This document shows, one piece after another, positions 1 through 8,321 of a stretch of 64,000 nucleotides of DNA. Every line of letters begins with the position of its first letter. The first letter of the stretch is position 1. The notes under the pieces are model-generated. The model had not been told where the DNA came from, searched no databases, and saw only the letters and a list, made by a program, of their open reading frames with translations. Both the position numbers and the translations under genes were made by a program. The stretch spans positions 248,001 through 312,000 of the forward strand of contig NZ_CAJPUY010000005.1 in NCBI RefSeq assembly GCF_905397275.1. Direction: 5' to 3'. The stretch comes from Cupriavidus yeoncheonensis. Lineage in GTDB: Bacteria; Pseudomonadota; Gammaproteobacteria; Burkholderiales; Burkholderiaceae.

Positions 1-591
1 GTGCTGCTGCTGCGAGGTTTCGGTCAGCACCAGCCCCGGGCTGACCGCAACCACGCGCACCCTGGGTGCCCATTCCACGGCGAGCGAGCGCACCGCATTG
101 AGGATGCCGGCCTTGGCGGCGCCGTAGGCTGCCGTGCCCGGCGACGGGCGCAGCGCGCTGATGCTGCCGACGAACAGCTGCGTGCCGCCGCCGGCCTGCT
201 GCTGCATGCGGGCATTGGCGCGCTGCGCGAGTTGCAGGGGTGCCACCAGGTTGAGCCGGATCACCGATTCCAGCAGCCGTGGCGAGGCATCGGCCACCAG
301 CGCGTAGGGTGAGCCGCCGGCGTTGTGGACCACCACATCGAGCGTAGGGCTGTGCTGCGCAATGCGCGCGAGCATGGCGTCGGCCTGTTCGATGTCGCGG
401 ATATCCGCCGCGATGAAGTGGGCGCGGCGACCCTCCGCGTGCGGCAGCTCGCTGTCGTGCGTGGGCGCGGTGCGTCCGCAGACGAAGACCTGCGCACCGG
501 CGCGCAGGAAGGCTTCGCTGATGGCGCGGCCGATGCCGCGCATGCCGCCGGTGACCAGCACGGTCTGGCCGGTGTAGTCGAATCCTGTCAT
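1..591 (-). CDS. Short-chain dehydrogenase/reductase, C-terminus cut by window edge
   Basis: Reading the minus strand from ATG at 591 gives 197 codons without a stop. The cofactor loop TGGMRGIG is at residues 14-21, the NAG motif (HNAGG) at about 89-93, the catalytic Ser at 143 and Tyr156-x3-Lys160 (YGAAK), so this is a classical SDR, an NAD(P)-dependent alcohol/ketone oxidoreductase. The last third lies outside the window. It is divergent from the hydrolase-SDR-isomerase operon and shares with it an intergenic region carrying the 16-bp TAGTCCG palindrome, 56 nt upstream of this start. A role as a hydroxysteroid dehydrogenase is inferred from context; the sequence alone does not show the substrate. 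Confidence 0.88.
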   Translation of the reverse strand, partial: MTGFDYTGQTVLVTGGMRGIGRAISEAFLRAGAQVFVCGRTAPTHDSELPHAEGRRAHFIAADIRDIEQADAMLARIAQHSPTLDVVVHNAGGSPYALVADASPRLLESVIRLNLVAPLQLAQRANARMQQQAGGGTQLFVGSISALRPSPGTAAYGAAKAGILNAVRSLAVEWAPRVRVVAVSPGLVLTETSQQQH

Positions 592-646
592 GGGTCCCCC
601 CTGATGCATGGAGCGCCCATCGTAGGAGAAGTGGCCGTGCCGTTCT

Positions 647-662
647 TAGTCCGAATGAACGA
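647..662. promoter_or_regulatory. Putative LuxR/TeiR-type operator, divergent promoter
   Basis: TAGTCCGAATGAACGA. The left half matches the island consensus TAGTCCG-NN-CRGACKA perfectly; the right half is degenerate (4 of 7). It lies between the divergent SDR (start 591) and hydrolase operon (start 719), 56-57 nt from each start codon. Function is inferred from recurrence in other promoters of the island. Confidence 0.45.
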
Positions 663-718
663 TGCCCCGGGGGCCGTCGCTGAGCAATATCACAGCCAAC
701 CACACCGGAGACGCCCTT

Positions 719-1591
719 ATGCCCGCTACGTCACAGCAAACGCCATCTTCCCTGCACCCGAACCTGCCGGTCGGGCGCTTCGTCACCACGTCGGCGGGCC
801 TGCGGCTGCACTGCCTCGACACGGGCAGCGGAGAACCGGTGGTCTTTATCCACGGCAGCGGACCGGGGGCGAGCGGGCACAGCAACTTCCGCCATAACGC
901 GCCGGCATTCGCGCAGGCGGGCTTCCGCACGGTGGTGGTGGACCTGCCGGGCTATGGGCAGTCGTCCAAGCCGGATGATGTCGAATACACACTGGACTTC
1001 TTTGTCGCCGCGCTGCGCGAGCAGTTGCTGGCACTTGAGCTGCCGCGCTGCGTGCTCGTCGGCAATTCGCTGGGCGGTGCCATCGCGCTGCAGTACGCGC
1101 TGGACTTCCCCGAGCATGTCAGCCGCCTGGTGATGATGGCCCCGGGCGGCGTGGAGGAGCGCGAGACCTATTTCCAGATGGAGGGCATCCAGCGCATGGT
1201 GTCGCTGTTCACCGGCGGCCACATGAACCCGGACACCATGCGCCAGCTGCTGCAACTGCTGGTGCACGACGCCAGCCTGGTCACCGACGCGCTGGTCGAC
1301 GAGCGCATGGCGGTGTGCCGCGAGCAGCCGCGCGAGGTGCTGGCCACCATGAAGGTGCCCAACCTGACCGCGCGCTTGGGCGAGATCCGCTGCCCGGTGC
1401 TGGGCTTCTGGGGCACGGAGGACCAGTTCAATCCCGCCTCCGGCGCGATGAAATTCCTGAGCGGCTGCGCCGATGCGCGCTTTGTCATGATCAACCGTTG
1501 CGGCCACTGGGTGATGGTCGAGCACGCGGCCTATTTCAATCGCGAATGCCTCGGCTTCCTGGCCGACACGGGGCAGGACCGCGCGGCATAA
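719..1591 (+). CDS. Alpha/beta hydrolase, meta-cleavage-product (C-C) hydrolase type
   Basis: This is a 290-residue alpha/beta hydrolase. The oxyanion-hole motif HGSGPGA is at 45-51, the nucleophile elbow GNSLGG puts Ser at 117, the acid Asp is in GTEDQF (about 240) and the His in CGHWVMVEH (about 268). The GSGPGA loop with GNSxGG is typical of the MhpC/BphD/HsaD group, which cleave ring-fission products of aromatics; HsaD/TesD do this on the seco-steroid. ATG 719 was chosen over an in-frame codon at 662 because GGAG sits 8 nt upstream. It is the first gene of a four-gene operon with an SDR, ketosteroid isomerase and TetR regulator. No extradiol dioxygenase is in the window, so an ester or beta-diketone substrate remains possible. 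Confidence 0.88.
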   Translation: MPATSQQTPSSLHPNLPVGRFVTTSAGLRLHCLDTGSGEPVVFIHGSGPGASGHSNFRHNAPAFAQAGFRTVVVDLPGYGQSSKPDDVEYTLDFFVAALREQLLALELPRCVLVGNSLGGAIALQYALDFPEHVSRLVMMAPGGVEERETYFQMEGIQRMVSLFTGGHMNPDTMRQLLQLLVHDASLVTDALVDERMAVCREQPREVLATMKVPNLTARLGEIRCPVLGFWGTEDQFNPASGAMKFLSGCADARFVMINRCGHWVMVEHAAYFNRECLGFLADTGQDRAA

Positions 1592-1631
1592 TTGGCGCCC
1601 GCACGCAACCAACAAGACGATCGGAGACATC

Positions 1632-2417
1632 ATGGAATACCCGTACAGCCTGTTCGACCTGCGCGGCAAGGTTGCCGCCATCACCGGTGCCGCGCGTGGC
1701 ATCGGCGCGGAGACCGCGCGCGTGCTGGCAGCGGCCGGCGCGAAGGTCGCCGTGCTCGATGTGCTGGAAGCGGATGGCAAGGCCACGGCTGAAGCGATCC
1801 GCGGCGCGGGTGGCGAGGCGGCGTTCTGGAAGCTCGACGTCACCAGCGAAAGCGAGGTCGCGCGCGTGCTCGACGAGGTCGCGGCCCGTTTCGGCGGACT
1901 CGGCATCCTGGTCAACAACGCCGGTATCGAAGGACCGAACATGCCCACCCACGAAGTGACGCTGGAGCAATGGCAGCAGGTGATGGAGGTGAATGTGACC
2001 GGCACCTTCCTGTGCACCAAGCACGCGATCGCGCACATGGAGCGCGCCGGCAGCGGCGCCATTGTCAACGTCTCGTCGATGTACGGCATCGCCGCCGGCC
2101 CGGACGTACCGCCTTACCACGCATCCAAGGCCGCGGTGCGGATGATGGCCAAGACCGATGCCATGCTCTACGCGGCCAGGGGCATCCGCTCGAACTCGAT
2201 CCATCCCGGCTATATCCGCACGCCGATGCTGGAACACGTGGCACAGGCATCGGGGCAGGGCGAAGCACTGTTCGACTACCTCGGCGGCCTGACCCCGATC
2301 GGCAAGGTGGGCCAGCCGCGCGACATCGCGGCCGGCATCCTCTATCTGGTGTCCGACGCCGGACGCTACGTGACCGGCGCCGAGCTGGTGATCGACGGCG
2401 GCTACACCGCACGCTAA
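1632..2417 (+). CDS. Short-chain dehydrogenase/reductase, probable hydroxysteroid dehydrogenase
   Basis: This 261-residue classical SDR has TGAARGIG at 18-25, NNAG at 95-98, a Ser pair at 148-149, and Tyr162-x3-Lys166 (YHASK). An acidic residue (Asp43, in VLDV) after beta-2 suggests NAD(H) preference, which is a family rule rather than something shown here. GGAG precedes the ATG by about 6 nt. It lies 40 nt after the hydrolase and 19 nt before the ketosteroid isomerase gene. Pairing of an NAD-dependent SDR with a 3-keto-delta5 isomerase would convert a 3-beta-hydroxy-5-ene steroid to the 4-ene-3-one, so a 3-beta- or 17-beta-hydroxysteroid dehydrogenase role is a reasonable inference. Confidence 0.9.
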   Translation: MEYPYSLFDLRGKVAAITGAARGIGAETARVLAAAGAKVAVLDVLEADGKATAEAIRGAGGEAAFWKLDVTSESEVARVLDEVAARFGGLGILVNNAGIEGPNMPTHEVTLEQWQQVMEVNVTGTFLCTKHAIAHMERAGSGAIVNVSSMYGIAAGPDVPPYHASKAAVRMMAKTDAMLYAARGIRSNSIHPGYIRTPMLEHVAQASGQGEALFDYLGGLTPIGKVGQPRDIAAGILYLVSDAGRYVTGAELVIDGGYTAR

Positions 2418-2436
2418 GCGACAAGGAGAAAGTCCC

Positions 2437-2814
2437 ATGCCCGATAGCGCCGCGATGAAAGCCACGCTGCTCGCCTATGTCGAGCGCTTCAATGCCGGCG
2501 ACGCCCAGGGCGTCGCCGCGCTCTACGCCGACGATGCCACGGTGGAGGACCCGGTCGGCGCGCAGCCGATCGCCGGCAAGCCGGCCATCCTGGCGTTCTA
2601 CCAGCACACCACGTCGCTCGGCGCGCGGCTGGAGGCAGTGGCGCCGCCGCGCGGCTCGCACGGCAATGCGGCCGCGCTGACGTTCGCGGTCCACGCGCGC
2701 CTGGAAGGCCGGCCGGCGCGCATCGACGTGACCGACATCATGACGTTCGCCGCGGACGGGCGCATCCAGAGCATGCGCGCCCACTGGGGGCCGGACGACG
2801 TGCATTTCCTGTAA
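2437..2814 (+). CDS. ksi: Steroid delta5-isomerase (3-ketosteroid isomerase)
   Basis: This 125-residue protein has the NTF2 fold and the length of bacterial ketosteroid isomerases, which move the 5(6) double bond of 3-keto steroids to 4(5). The three residues that define catalysis are present at the expected places: Tyr14, Asp38 in the stretch ADDATVEDPVG (the general base, same numbering as Comamonas testosteroni), and Asp100 in IDVTDIMTF, aligning with Asp99 of the Comamonas enzyme after a one-residue insertion. Many SnoaL-like proteins share the fold but not these residues, so the call is strong. AAGGAG lies about 9 nt before the ATG. It is the best single marker that this island handles steroids. 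Confidence 0.9.
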   Translation: MPDSAAMKATLLAYVERFNAGDAQGVAALYADDATVEDPVGAQPIAGKPAILAFYQHTTSLGARLEAVAPPRGSHGNAAALTFAVHARLEGRPARIDVTDIMTFAADGRIQSMRAHWGPDDVHFL

Positions 2815-2835
2815 CGCGCCGCCGCGAGCCCGCCG

Positions 2836-3459
2836 ATGGTCCGGCGAACCCGCGACGATGCCGTGGCCACGCGCGCGCGCATCCTGGACAGTGCGCAGCA
2901 GCTGATGCACCAGCGCGGGCTGCACTGCGTCACGCTTGAGGACGTGGCCCGCGCCATCGGTATGACGCGCGGCGCGGTCTACGCCCATTTCCGCTCGCGC
3001 GCGGCGTTGCTGGGCGCGCTGCTGTCGTGTGCCGAAGCCGATTTCGCCGCGCGGCTCGCGCCGCTGGCCGATGGGGCCCGGGCCCGGCAGGGCGCGCTGG
3101 AGCCGGCACTGGCCGCCTTGCTCGATGGCGATGCCATCGCGCGCCATGTCAGCCTGCTGGCGGCCCTGCTGCAGCACAAATGCGGCGACGCGTGCGAGCT
3201 GTGCCCGCTGCGCGACCGTGTGCAGACAGGCATCGGCACGCTGCGCGGCACGCTCGCGGATCTGCTGCCCGACCCGGCGCTTGCCGGGCTGCTGGTGGCT
3301 CACGTGTGGGGCCTGCTGAGCGCGCACGCCCTGCAGCTGACGCCAACCGGCTTGTCCGGCGCGGCGCCGGCGCTGGCCACGCTATATCTGCGAGCGGGCA
3401 TGCAACCCGGTGCAGCCTTTCCGGCAGGCAGCCCGGTGCGCATCCGGGACACTCCTTAG
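2836..3459 (+). CDS. TetR/AcrR family transcriptional regulator
   Basis: This 207-residue protein has a TetR N-terminal HTH at about 10-55 (ARILDSAQQLMHQRG, then VTLEDVARAIGMTRGAVYAHF). The C-terminal ligand domain is Ala/Leu-rich and contains an uncommon CGDACELC cysteine cluster (about 116-123). It lies 21 nt after the isomerase and ends the operon, so it is likely autoregulated with it. Its stop codon (3457-3459) overlaps the first bases of a 16-bp palindrome of the island type. The effector and operator are unknown. Confidence 0.88.
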   Translation: MVRRTRDDAVATRARILDSAQQLMHQRGLHCVTLEDVARAIGMTRGAVYAHFRSRAALLGALLSCAEADFAARLAPLADGARARQGALEPALAALLDGDAIARHVSLLAALLQHKCGDACELCPLRDRVQTGIGTLRGTLADLLPDPALAGLLVAHVWGLLSAHALQLTPTGLSGAAPALATLYLRAGMQPGAAFPAGSPVRIRDTP

Positions 3460-3472
3460 TCCGCTCGGACGA
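3457..3472. promoter_or_regulatory. Putative LuxR/TeiR-type operator
   Basis: TAGTCCGCTCGGACGA is the best dyad of the set: both 7-nt halves are complementary except at one position. It overlaps the TetR stop codon and lies 74 nt upstream of the small ORF at 3546. Confidence 0.55.
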
Positions 3473-3545
3473 AGTCCCGGGGACAGGTGGCACCTACGAT
3501 GCTGTCATGGACCTTGAAGCCCGGAAAGGGTTGGAGGAGACAGCG

Positions 3546-3782
3546 ATGAAGCGGCTCGGATTTCGTTGGGTGGGCGGCCTGATAGCGGCGGTGGCTGGTG
3601 CGGGCGTGGCCTGGGTGTTTGTCACGGGCGGCGGGGTCGTCTATGCGGATGGCGGCCCGGACGAGGGCCCTGCGCCCGGCATGGCGTTGTCCGGCGTGGT
3701 TCACGATGATTGTGATGATGCCTGCGCGCGTGGCCGCGGCGCAGCGGCCTTGCTGGTATTGAGCCAACGCCCGCCGCAATGA
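3546..3782 (+). CDS. Small predicted exported or membrane-anchored protein
   Basis: This is a 78-codon frame whose ATG is preceded by GGAGGA at about 8-nt spacing, a good ribosome site. Residues 1-3 are MKR; a hydrophobic stretch runs from about 8 to 31 (VGGLIAAVAGAGVAWVFVTG), consistent with an uncleaved signal anchor or signal peptide. The tail holds an acidic/Cys motif, DDCDDAC. No family was recognised. A strong copy of the island palindrome stands 74 nt upstream, which supports expression with the steroid genes. The same frame continues upstream through the TetR gene without a stop, but that part is the wrong frame for TetR and has no meaning. Confidence 0.45.
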   Translation: MKRLGFRWVGGLIAAVAGAGVAWVFVTGGGVVYADGGPDEGPAPGMALSGVVHDDCDDACARGRGAAALLVLSQRPPQ

Positions 3783-3809
3783 TCGGCCGCGGGCCCGGAG
3801 TCCCGGCGG

Positions 3810-4289
3810 TCAGCGCTGACCGGCCTGCCGCTGGATGTGGAGCGCCTCGGCGCGTGCCTTGACGTCCCGCGCTACCTGGTCGAAGCCCTGTTTTACCCAG
3901 CCGCCGTGTTCGCGCATGATGGTGTCCGCGTTCAGGCCCAGGAACAGGTCCGTGGTGAAGTAGCGGGTACGGTTCCGGCCGATCGCCTCGACATACTGGT
4001 CGCGCCGAGCGGCGTCCTTGTTGTCGTCGGTGGGGCGCTGTTCCCACGACAGCAGGCGTTCGGGTTCCCAGGCGATCAGGTATTCGTTGACCGGGATGAC
4101 CTGCTGGGTGCCGGGGATGCGGACCTGCATGCAGACCAGGTCGCCGAGGCGGCCGCTGGTCTCCAGTCCCGGGCAGAACGTGTTCCACGCCGCGTAGCGT
4201 GGAAAGTCCGTCAGCACCTCCCATACCAGCGATGCCGGCGCCTCGATCTCTACGGTGATCGAGGTCACCAGGTTTTCCGCCTTGGCCAT
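3810..4289 (-). CDS. SRPBCC-family protein (START/Bet v1-like fold)
   Basis: This 159-residue protein has the start of the polyketide-cyclase/SRPBCC fold (TVEIEAPASLVWEVLTDFPRYAAWN, residues about 10-33) and later elements (GDLVCMQVRIPG, ERLLSWEQRP). The fold forms a deep hydrophobic cavity for lipids, sterols or polyketides. ATG 4289 was chosen because AAGGAG precedes it by 6 nt; an upstream in-frame ATG at 4331 lacks this. It is divergent from the 4744 SDR group across tandem copies of the island palindrome. A binding or cyclase-like role on a steroid intermediate is possible but not shown. Confidence 0.85.
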   Translation of the reverse strand: MAKAENLVTSITVEIEAPASLVWEVLTDFPRYAAWNTFCPGLETSGRLGDLVCMQVRIPGTQQVIPVNEYLIAWEPERLLSWEQRPTDDNKDAARRDQYVEAIGRNRTRYFTTDLFLGLNADTIMREHGGWVKQGFDQVARDVKARAEALHIQRQAGQR

Positions 4290-4356
4290 TGTCTGCTCCT
4301 TACTGTCAGTCATTGTGGGGAGTCTCAACACTAGGGCCGGGCAGCTTGCCTGCGCA

Positions 4357-4386
4357 TACTCCGAACGGACGAGTCCACGTGGACGA
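4357..4386. promoter_or_regulatory. Two tandem LuxR/TeiR-type palindromes
   Basis: TACTCCGAACGGACGA (4357-4372) is followed directly by GAGTCCACGTGGACGA (4371-4386), sharing two bases. Both fit the 7-2-7 dyad. They lie 68 nt upstream of the SRPBCC start on the minus strand. Tandem sites 14 bp apart are not on the same face of the helix. Confidence 0.5.
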
Positions 4387-4743
4387 AGTCGGTGGCACGG
4401 TGACGAGGCACAGTGACGGCATGCTCAGCGAGTCTCCAGCTGCTGTGAGCTTGGTGCCGGCCGGTGGTGGTCGGCATTCTTTTTGGGTTCTTCTGCGATG
4501 TCCGATATGCGGCCGCAGCCATTGGCGATGGCCGCGGAGATCCAGATCGCCCGATGTGCCAGATGCGCAAGCGGTACGCGCGGCTTTACGCGGATGCGGC
4601 AGGCGGTGACGCCTGCCGGCGTGGAGCGGCGCTTTACCGTTCCTAGTTCCGGTGGTATTGAGCCGCCGGCCCAGATCTACGTACTTGAAGCCCAGGCGGC
4701 CGAGGCGCTGCAACTGGGCAGTGCAACCAGAGAGGAGAATGTC
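4387..4743. other. Intergenic stretch, no supported gene
   Basis: About 357 bases between the tandem palindromes and the GTG start at 4744. Open frames cross it on both strands but none has a recognisable domain or a good start. It may be a long leader for the 4744 gene. Confidence 0.4.
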
Positions 4744-5610
4744 GTGCGTTCTACTGATCAACCGCTCGTGGCCGTCGTGACAGGTGGCTCGCGTGGCGCC
4801 GGCAAGGGCATTGCCCTGGCGCTCGCTGCCGCAGGCGCAACCGTCTATGTGACCGGCCGTTCGCAGCAGGAAGGCGATGCCGATCTGCCCGGTACGATCT
4901 GGGCGACTGCAGCGGAGATCGACAAGGCCGGGGGGGAAGGCATTGCCGTGCCCTGCGACCACCGCTACGACAGTCAGGTAAGTACTGTATTTGAGCGCGT
5001 GTCGCGGGAGCAGGGCAGGCTGGATATCCTGGTGAACAACGCCACCTTTCTGCATGACGAGTTGACTGTGCGCGCCGGGTTCTGGCAGAAGTCGCCCGAT
5101 CTGGTCAATATCCTCGACGTCGGCCTGCGCTCGGCATACATGGCAAGCTGGCATGCCGCTCCGTTGATGGTCAAGCAACGCAGCGGGCTGATCGCATTCA
5201 CCTCATCGTTTGGTGCAAGTTGCTACATGCACGGGCCGGCATACGGCGCGCAAAAGGCCGGGGTCGACAAGTTTGCAAAGGACATGGCCGTGGACCTGCG
5301 TCCCCATAACGTCGCGGCCGTTTCTATCTGGATGGGAATGCTCAAGACCGAACGCAGCATGCGTTCGCTGGCGCGCAGCCCGGACCAGTACGCCGACTTT
5401 GCCGAACGGGCCGAGACACCGGAATTCACCGGGAAAATCATCCACGCGCTCTACCGCGATCCACGCCTGATGGATAAGACCGGCGGGGTATTGATCGGCG
5501 CGGAGATCGCCCGGGAGTACGGCATTCAGGATGACGAGGGCAGGCAGCCACCATCTTATCGCGAGATGCTGGGCGGGCCCGTCCAGGCGCATCCGGCCAT
5601 CGTTGATTGA
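4744..5610 (+). CDS. DHRS1-like short-chain dehydrogenase/reductase
   Basis: This 288-residue SDR starts at GTG 4744, preceded by AGAGGAG at 5-7 nt; no ATG lies nearby in frame. TGGSRGAG is at 13-20, VNNA at 97-100, and Tyr167-x3-Lys171 (YGAQK). The order [29 protein letters not shown] and a long loop before the catalytic Tyr resemble the DHRS1 (SDR19C) group, whose human member reduces several steroids. It lies 30 nt upstream of a KstD-like flavoprotein, so the two probably act in sequence. The steroid role is inferred. Confidence 0.9.
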   Translation: MRSTDQPLVAVVTGGSRGAGKGIALALAAAGATVYVTGRSQQEGDADLPGTIWATAAEIDKAGGEGIAVPCDHRYDSQVSTVFERVSREQGRLDILVNNATFLHDELTVRAGFWQKSPDLVNILDVGLRSAYMASWHAAPLMVKQRSGLIAFTSSFGASCYMHGPAYGAQKAGVDKFAKDMAVDLRPHNVAAVSIWMGMLKTERSMRSLARSPDQYADFAERAETPEFTGKIIHALYRDPRLMDKTGGVLIGAEIAREYGIQDDEGRQPPSYREMLGGPVQAHPAIVD

Positions 5611-5640
5611 TCTGCATCCCTATTCTTGCGAGACCACACC

Positions 5641-7119
5641 ATGTCTGCCGAATTCTCTGTCACACGCCCATGTCGCCTCCGGGATGTTCCGCATTGGGAT
5701 ATTGAAACGGATGTCATCGTTGTCGGCTTTGGCGCGGCAGGCGCGTGCGCTGCCATCGAAGCCGCGCAGGCCAGCGCGGCTGTCACGCTGCTTGAGCTCG
5801 CCTCCGGCAGCGGCGGCACCAGCGCCTTGTCCGGTGGCGAGATCTACCTGGGCGGTGACGGAGGCACACCCGCACAGCGGCAAGCCGGTTTTGTCGACGA
5901 CACCGAGGACCTGTACCGTTACCTGCTGATGGCAGGTGGTCCCGATGCCGACCAGGACAAGGTGCGCCTCTATGCCGAAGGCAGCCGGACGCACCATGAC
6001 TGGCTGGTCGAGCAAGGGCTGGTCTACAAGAACACCTACCTGCCCGAACGGATGATGGAGCCCGAGACAGACGACTGTCTCATCTGGTCTGGCAGCGAGG
6101 AGGCGTGGCCGTTTTCCGCCAGTGCGAAGCCTTGCCCGCGCGGACATACCCCGCAATGGGTCGGCTGGGGTGGTGGACGCATGCTGATGGATGTGCTGGC
6201 CGCGCGCGTCGTCAAGCTGGGCGTGGATGTGCGCTATGACAGCCGCGTACTCGCGTTGATTGCCGACGAGGCGGATGCCGTTCACGGCGTGGTCGCGCGG
6301 ATCGACGGCCGGCTGCACTTCGCGCGCGCGCGCAAGGGCGTCGTTCTGTGCGCCGGCGGGTTCGCGATGAATCGCGATATGGTTCGGCGCCACGCGCCTG
6401 GCCTGTTACGCGCGAACGAGCCGATCGGCAGTCCCGGCGACGATGGCTCGGGCATTCTGATGGGCATGAGTGTGGGCGGCGCCGCGATCCACATGGACCA
6501 GGCGTTCGTCAGCCTGCCTTTCTACGCGCCCGAATCGCTCATCAAGGGCGTGTTCGTCAACGAACGCGGTCAGCGCTTCATCAATGAGGACTGCTATCAC
6601 GGCCGGATTGGGCACCACATCATGCAGCAGCTCGGCGACCGGATCTATCTCCTGGTCGACAGCGCGACATACCAGCCACCGGCGGAGTTCACGCGTATCG
6701 GTATCGCGGCCGCCGGTGAGACCTGGGAAGAGGTCGAGCATGACCTTGGCCTGCCGCAGGGAACACTGAGTGCCACGGTGTCGGTCTACAACCGGCACGC
6801 CGCCGAAGGCGCCGACCCGTTGTTCCACAAGGCAGCGAAGTGGCTGCAGCCACTGGTTGAGCCGCCTTTTGTTGCGCTGGATTGCCGCGTCGACTACGCG
6901 TTCTATCCGCATTTCACCCTGGGAGGATTGGACACGTTGCCAACCGGACAGGTACTGACCGAGAAGCGGACGCCGGTTCGCGGTCTTTATGCGGCTGGCC
7001 GCACCGCCTGTGGTTTGCCGCGCTGGGGTGGGGGCTATAGCTCCGGCATGTCGCTGGCCGATGCCACCTTCTTCGGCCGGCAAGCGGGCCGGCATGTCGC
7101 CGGCTTGGACATCTCGTAG
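5641..7119 (+). CDS. FAD-dependent dehydrogenase of the 3-ketosteroid dehydrogenase/fumarate reductase class
   Basis: This 492-residue flavoprotein has the dinucleotide-binding motif VIVVGFGAAGACAAIEAA (G29, G31, G34) with the acidic residue LLELA after it, the flavin loop GGTSALSGGEIYLGG at about 58-72, and the C-terminal FAD stretch GLYAAGRTACG ... YSSGMSLADATFFGRQAG. The ATG at 5641 follows GCGAGA; an upstream in-frame TTG is ignored. This class includes KstD (delta1) and the 3-oxo-5-alpha/5-beta-steroid 4-dehydrogenases. The C-terminal Tyr-Pro-x2-Gly signature I associate with delta1-KstD is not seen, so a delta4- or other ketosteroid dehydrogenase is at least as likely. It lies between two SDR genes. 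Confidence 0.85.
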   Translation: MSAEFSVTRPCRLRDVPHWDIETDVIVVGFGAAGACAAIEAAQASAAVTLLELASGSGGTSALSGGEIYLGGDGGTPAQRQAGFVDDTEDLYRYLLMAGGPDADQDKVRLYAEGSRTHHDWLVEQGLVYKNTYLPERMMEPETDDCLIWSGSEEAWPFSASAKPCPRGHTPQWVGWGGGRMLMDVLAARVVKLGVDVRYDSRVLALIADEADAVHGVVARIDGRLHFARARKGVVLCAGGFAMNRDMVRRHAPGLLRANEPIGSPGDDGSGILMGMSVGGAAIHMDQAFVSLPFYAPESLIKGVFVNERGQRFINEDCYHGRIGHHIMQQLGDRIYLLVDSATYQPPAEFTRIGIAAAGETWEEVEHDLGLPQGTLSATVSVYNRHAAEGADPLFHKAAKWLQPLVEPPFVALDCRVDYAFYPHFTLGGLDTLPTGQVLTEKRTPVRGLYAAGRTACGLPRWGGGYSSGMSLADATFFGRQAGRHVAGLDIS

Positions 7120-7132
7120 TCGGAAAAGACGA
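7117..7132. promoter_or_regulatory. Weak LuxR/TeiR-type palindrome
   Basis: TAGTCGGAAAAGACGA overlaps the stop codon of the FAD gene and lies 132 nt upstream of the next SDR start. The left half has one mismatch to the consensus and the right half one or two. It could be chance. Confidence 0.25.
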
Positions 7133-7263
7133 CGCGTTGCTATGCACGGCACATAGCGCAGCGGGAATGCAGATAGATCGCGTGAATCGCTTGAAGGAGG
7201 GCGCATGACCACGACATCGTCGGGCACGCACGTATGCGCCAGGGATAGTAAAAGGAGGCAGGC

Positions 7264-8019
7264 ATGAGTCGGCTGCAAGGGAAAGTCGCATTGGTTACCG
7301 GGGCCGGCCAGGGCGTGGGGCAGGGGATTGCCTACGCGCTTGCCGCAGAGGGGGCGCACGTTGCCGTGGTCGGCCGTACTGCCGGCAAGCTGGAGGACAC
7401 ATGCACGGAGATCCGCCGTCGCGGTGGCGACGCACTGCCATTTATGTGCGACGTGATGGTCAAGGAAGAGATCGAGCGTTGCGTCGCGCAGGTGCTTGCG
7501 CATTTCGGCGCCATCAATGTCCTTGTCAACAACGCGCAGGTGGTGCCGCTCGGACGCCTGTTGGAGGTCACCGACGAAGCGTTCATGCAAGGCATCGATT
7601 CGGGGCCGCTGGCAACGATGCGCATGATGCGCGCCTGCTATCCGTACCTGCGGGGCGATGGCGCGGTGGTGAACTGTGTTTCGTCCGCAGCGGTGCGCTG
7701 GGACGCATCGGGCTACGGCCCCTATGCGGCGGTCAAGGAAGCCATCCGCGCGCTGACCCGCGCTGCCGCGTGTGAATGGGGCAGCGACGGCATTCGGGTC
7801 AACGCCATCGCCCCGCACGCCATGTCGCCCGGCATGGCCGAATGGGTCGCCGCGCGACCGGAGGAAGCAGCCGCCTTCTTCAAGACGATTCCGCTCGGGC
7901 GCGTCGGTGACTGCGAGAAGGACATCGGGCGAGCCGTCGCGCACCTTGTGTGCGCAGAGGCGGGTTACCTCACGGGCGCGACAATTCCTCTTGATGGCGG
8001 GCAGGCTTACTGGGGGTAG
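7264..8019 (+). CDS. Short-chain dehydrogenase/reductase
   Basis: This 251-residue classical SDR has TGAGQGVG at 12-19, Tyr154-x3-Lys158 (YAAVK), Ser140/141, and a C-terminal LDGG. The usual NNAG is NNAQ (89-92), a mild deviation. AAAGGAGG stands about 6 nt before the ATG, a strong ribosome site. It lies 144 nt after the KstD-like gene on the same strand, with a weak island palindrome in the gap. It is probably a hydroxysteroid or beta-hydroxyacyl dehydrogenase of the island, but the substrate cannot be read from the sequence. Confidence 0.9.
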   Translation: MSRLQGKVALVTGAGQGVGQGIAYALAAEGAHVAVVGRTAGKLEDTCTEIRRRGGDALPFMCDVMVKEEIERCVAQVLAHFGAINVLVNNAQVVPLGRLLEVTDEAFMQGIDSGPLATMRMMRACYPYLRGDGAVVNCVSSAAVRWDASGYGPYAAVKEAIRALTRAAACEWGSDGIRVNAIAPHAMSPGMAEWVAARPEEAAAFFKTIPLGRVGDCEKDIGRAVAHLVCAEAGYLTGATIPLDGGQAYWG

Positions 8020-8321
8020 GCGTTACCCGGGCGCAGCCCGGCGCTCAAAGAACGCGCGGGCAGTTCCGGGGGTACAGTTCCGTTCAGGTTTGCGCCAGGC
8101 AATAGGGCGCCCGCAATCGGGCTGTCGCGCCGGTGAGGAAGCCGAAGCAGGCGGGCGCCATTGAAGCGATTGCAGCTTTCCATCATGCTGTCGATGTTTC
8201 GCTTGAGCCTGGAGTCATCTCCAACGGCATCGAAGAAGGCGTGTGGATCGGTCCTGGCATGGGAGCCAAGGCTCAGAGGGGCGAGCTGCGGGCCAGGGGT
8301 ACTGGCCGCCTCCCGCTGGCA
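8020..8321. other. Convergent intergenic region, no supported gene
   Basis: About 300 bases between the ends of two converging genes. Several open frames cross it but none shows a domain. No clear terminator with a T-run was found. Confidence 0.4.

Noticed and set aside
731..3327. Long minus-strand open frames (452 and 420 codons) opposite the hydrolase-SDR-isomerase-TetR operon
   Set aside because: They are antisense shadows of high-GC genes; Arg/His/Gln-rich, no domain, no ribosome site.
6406..7944. 512-codon minus-strand frame across the FAD and SDR genes
   Set aside because: Composition is typical of antisense reading and it overlaps two clear genes.
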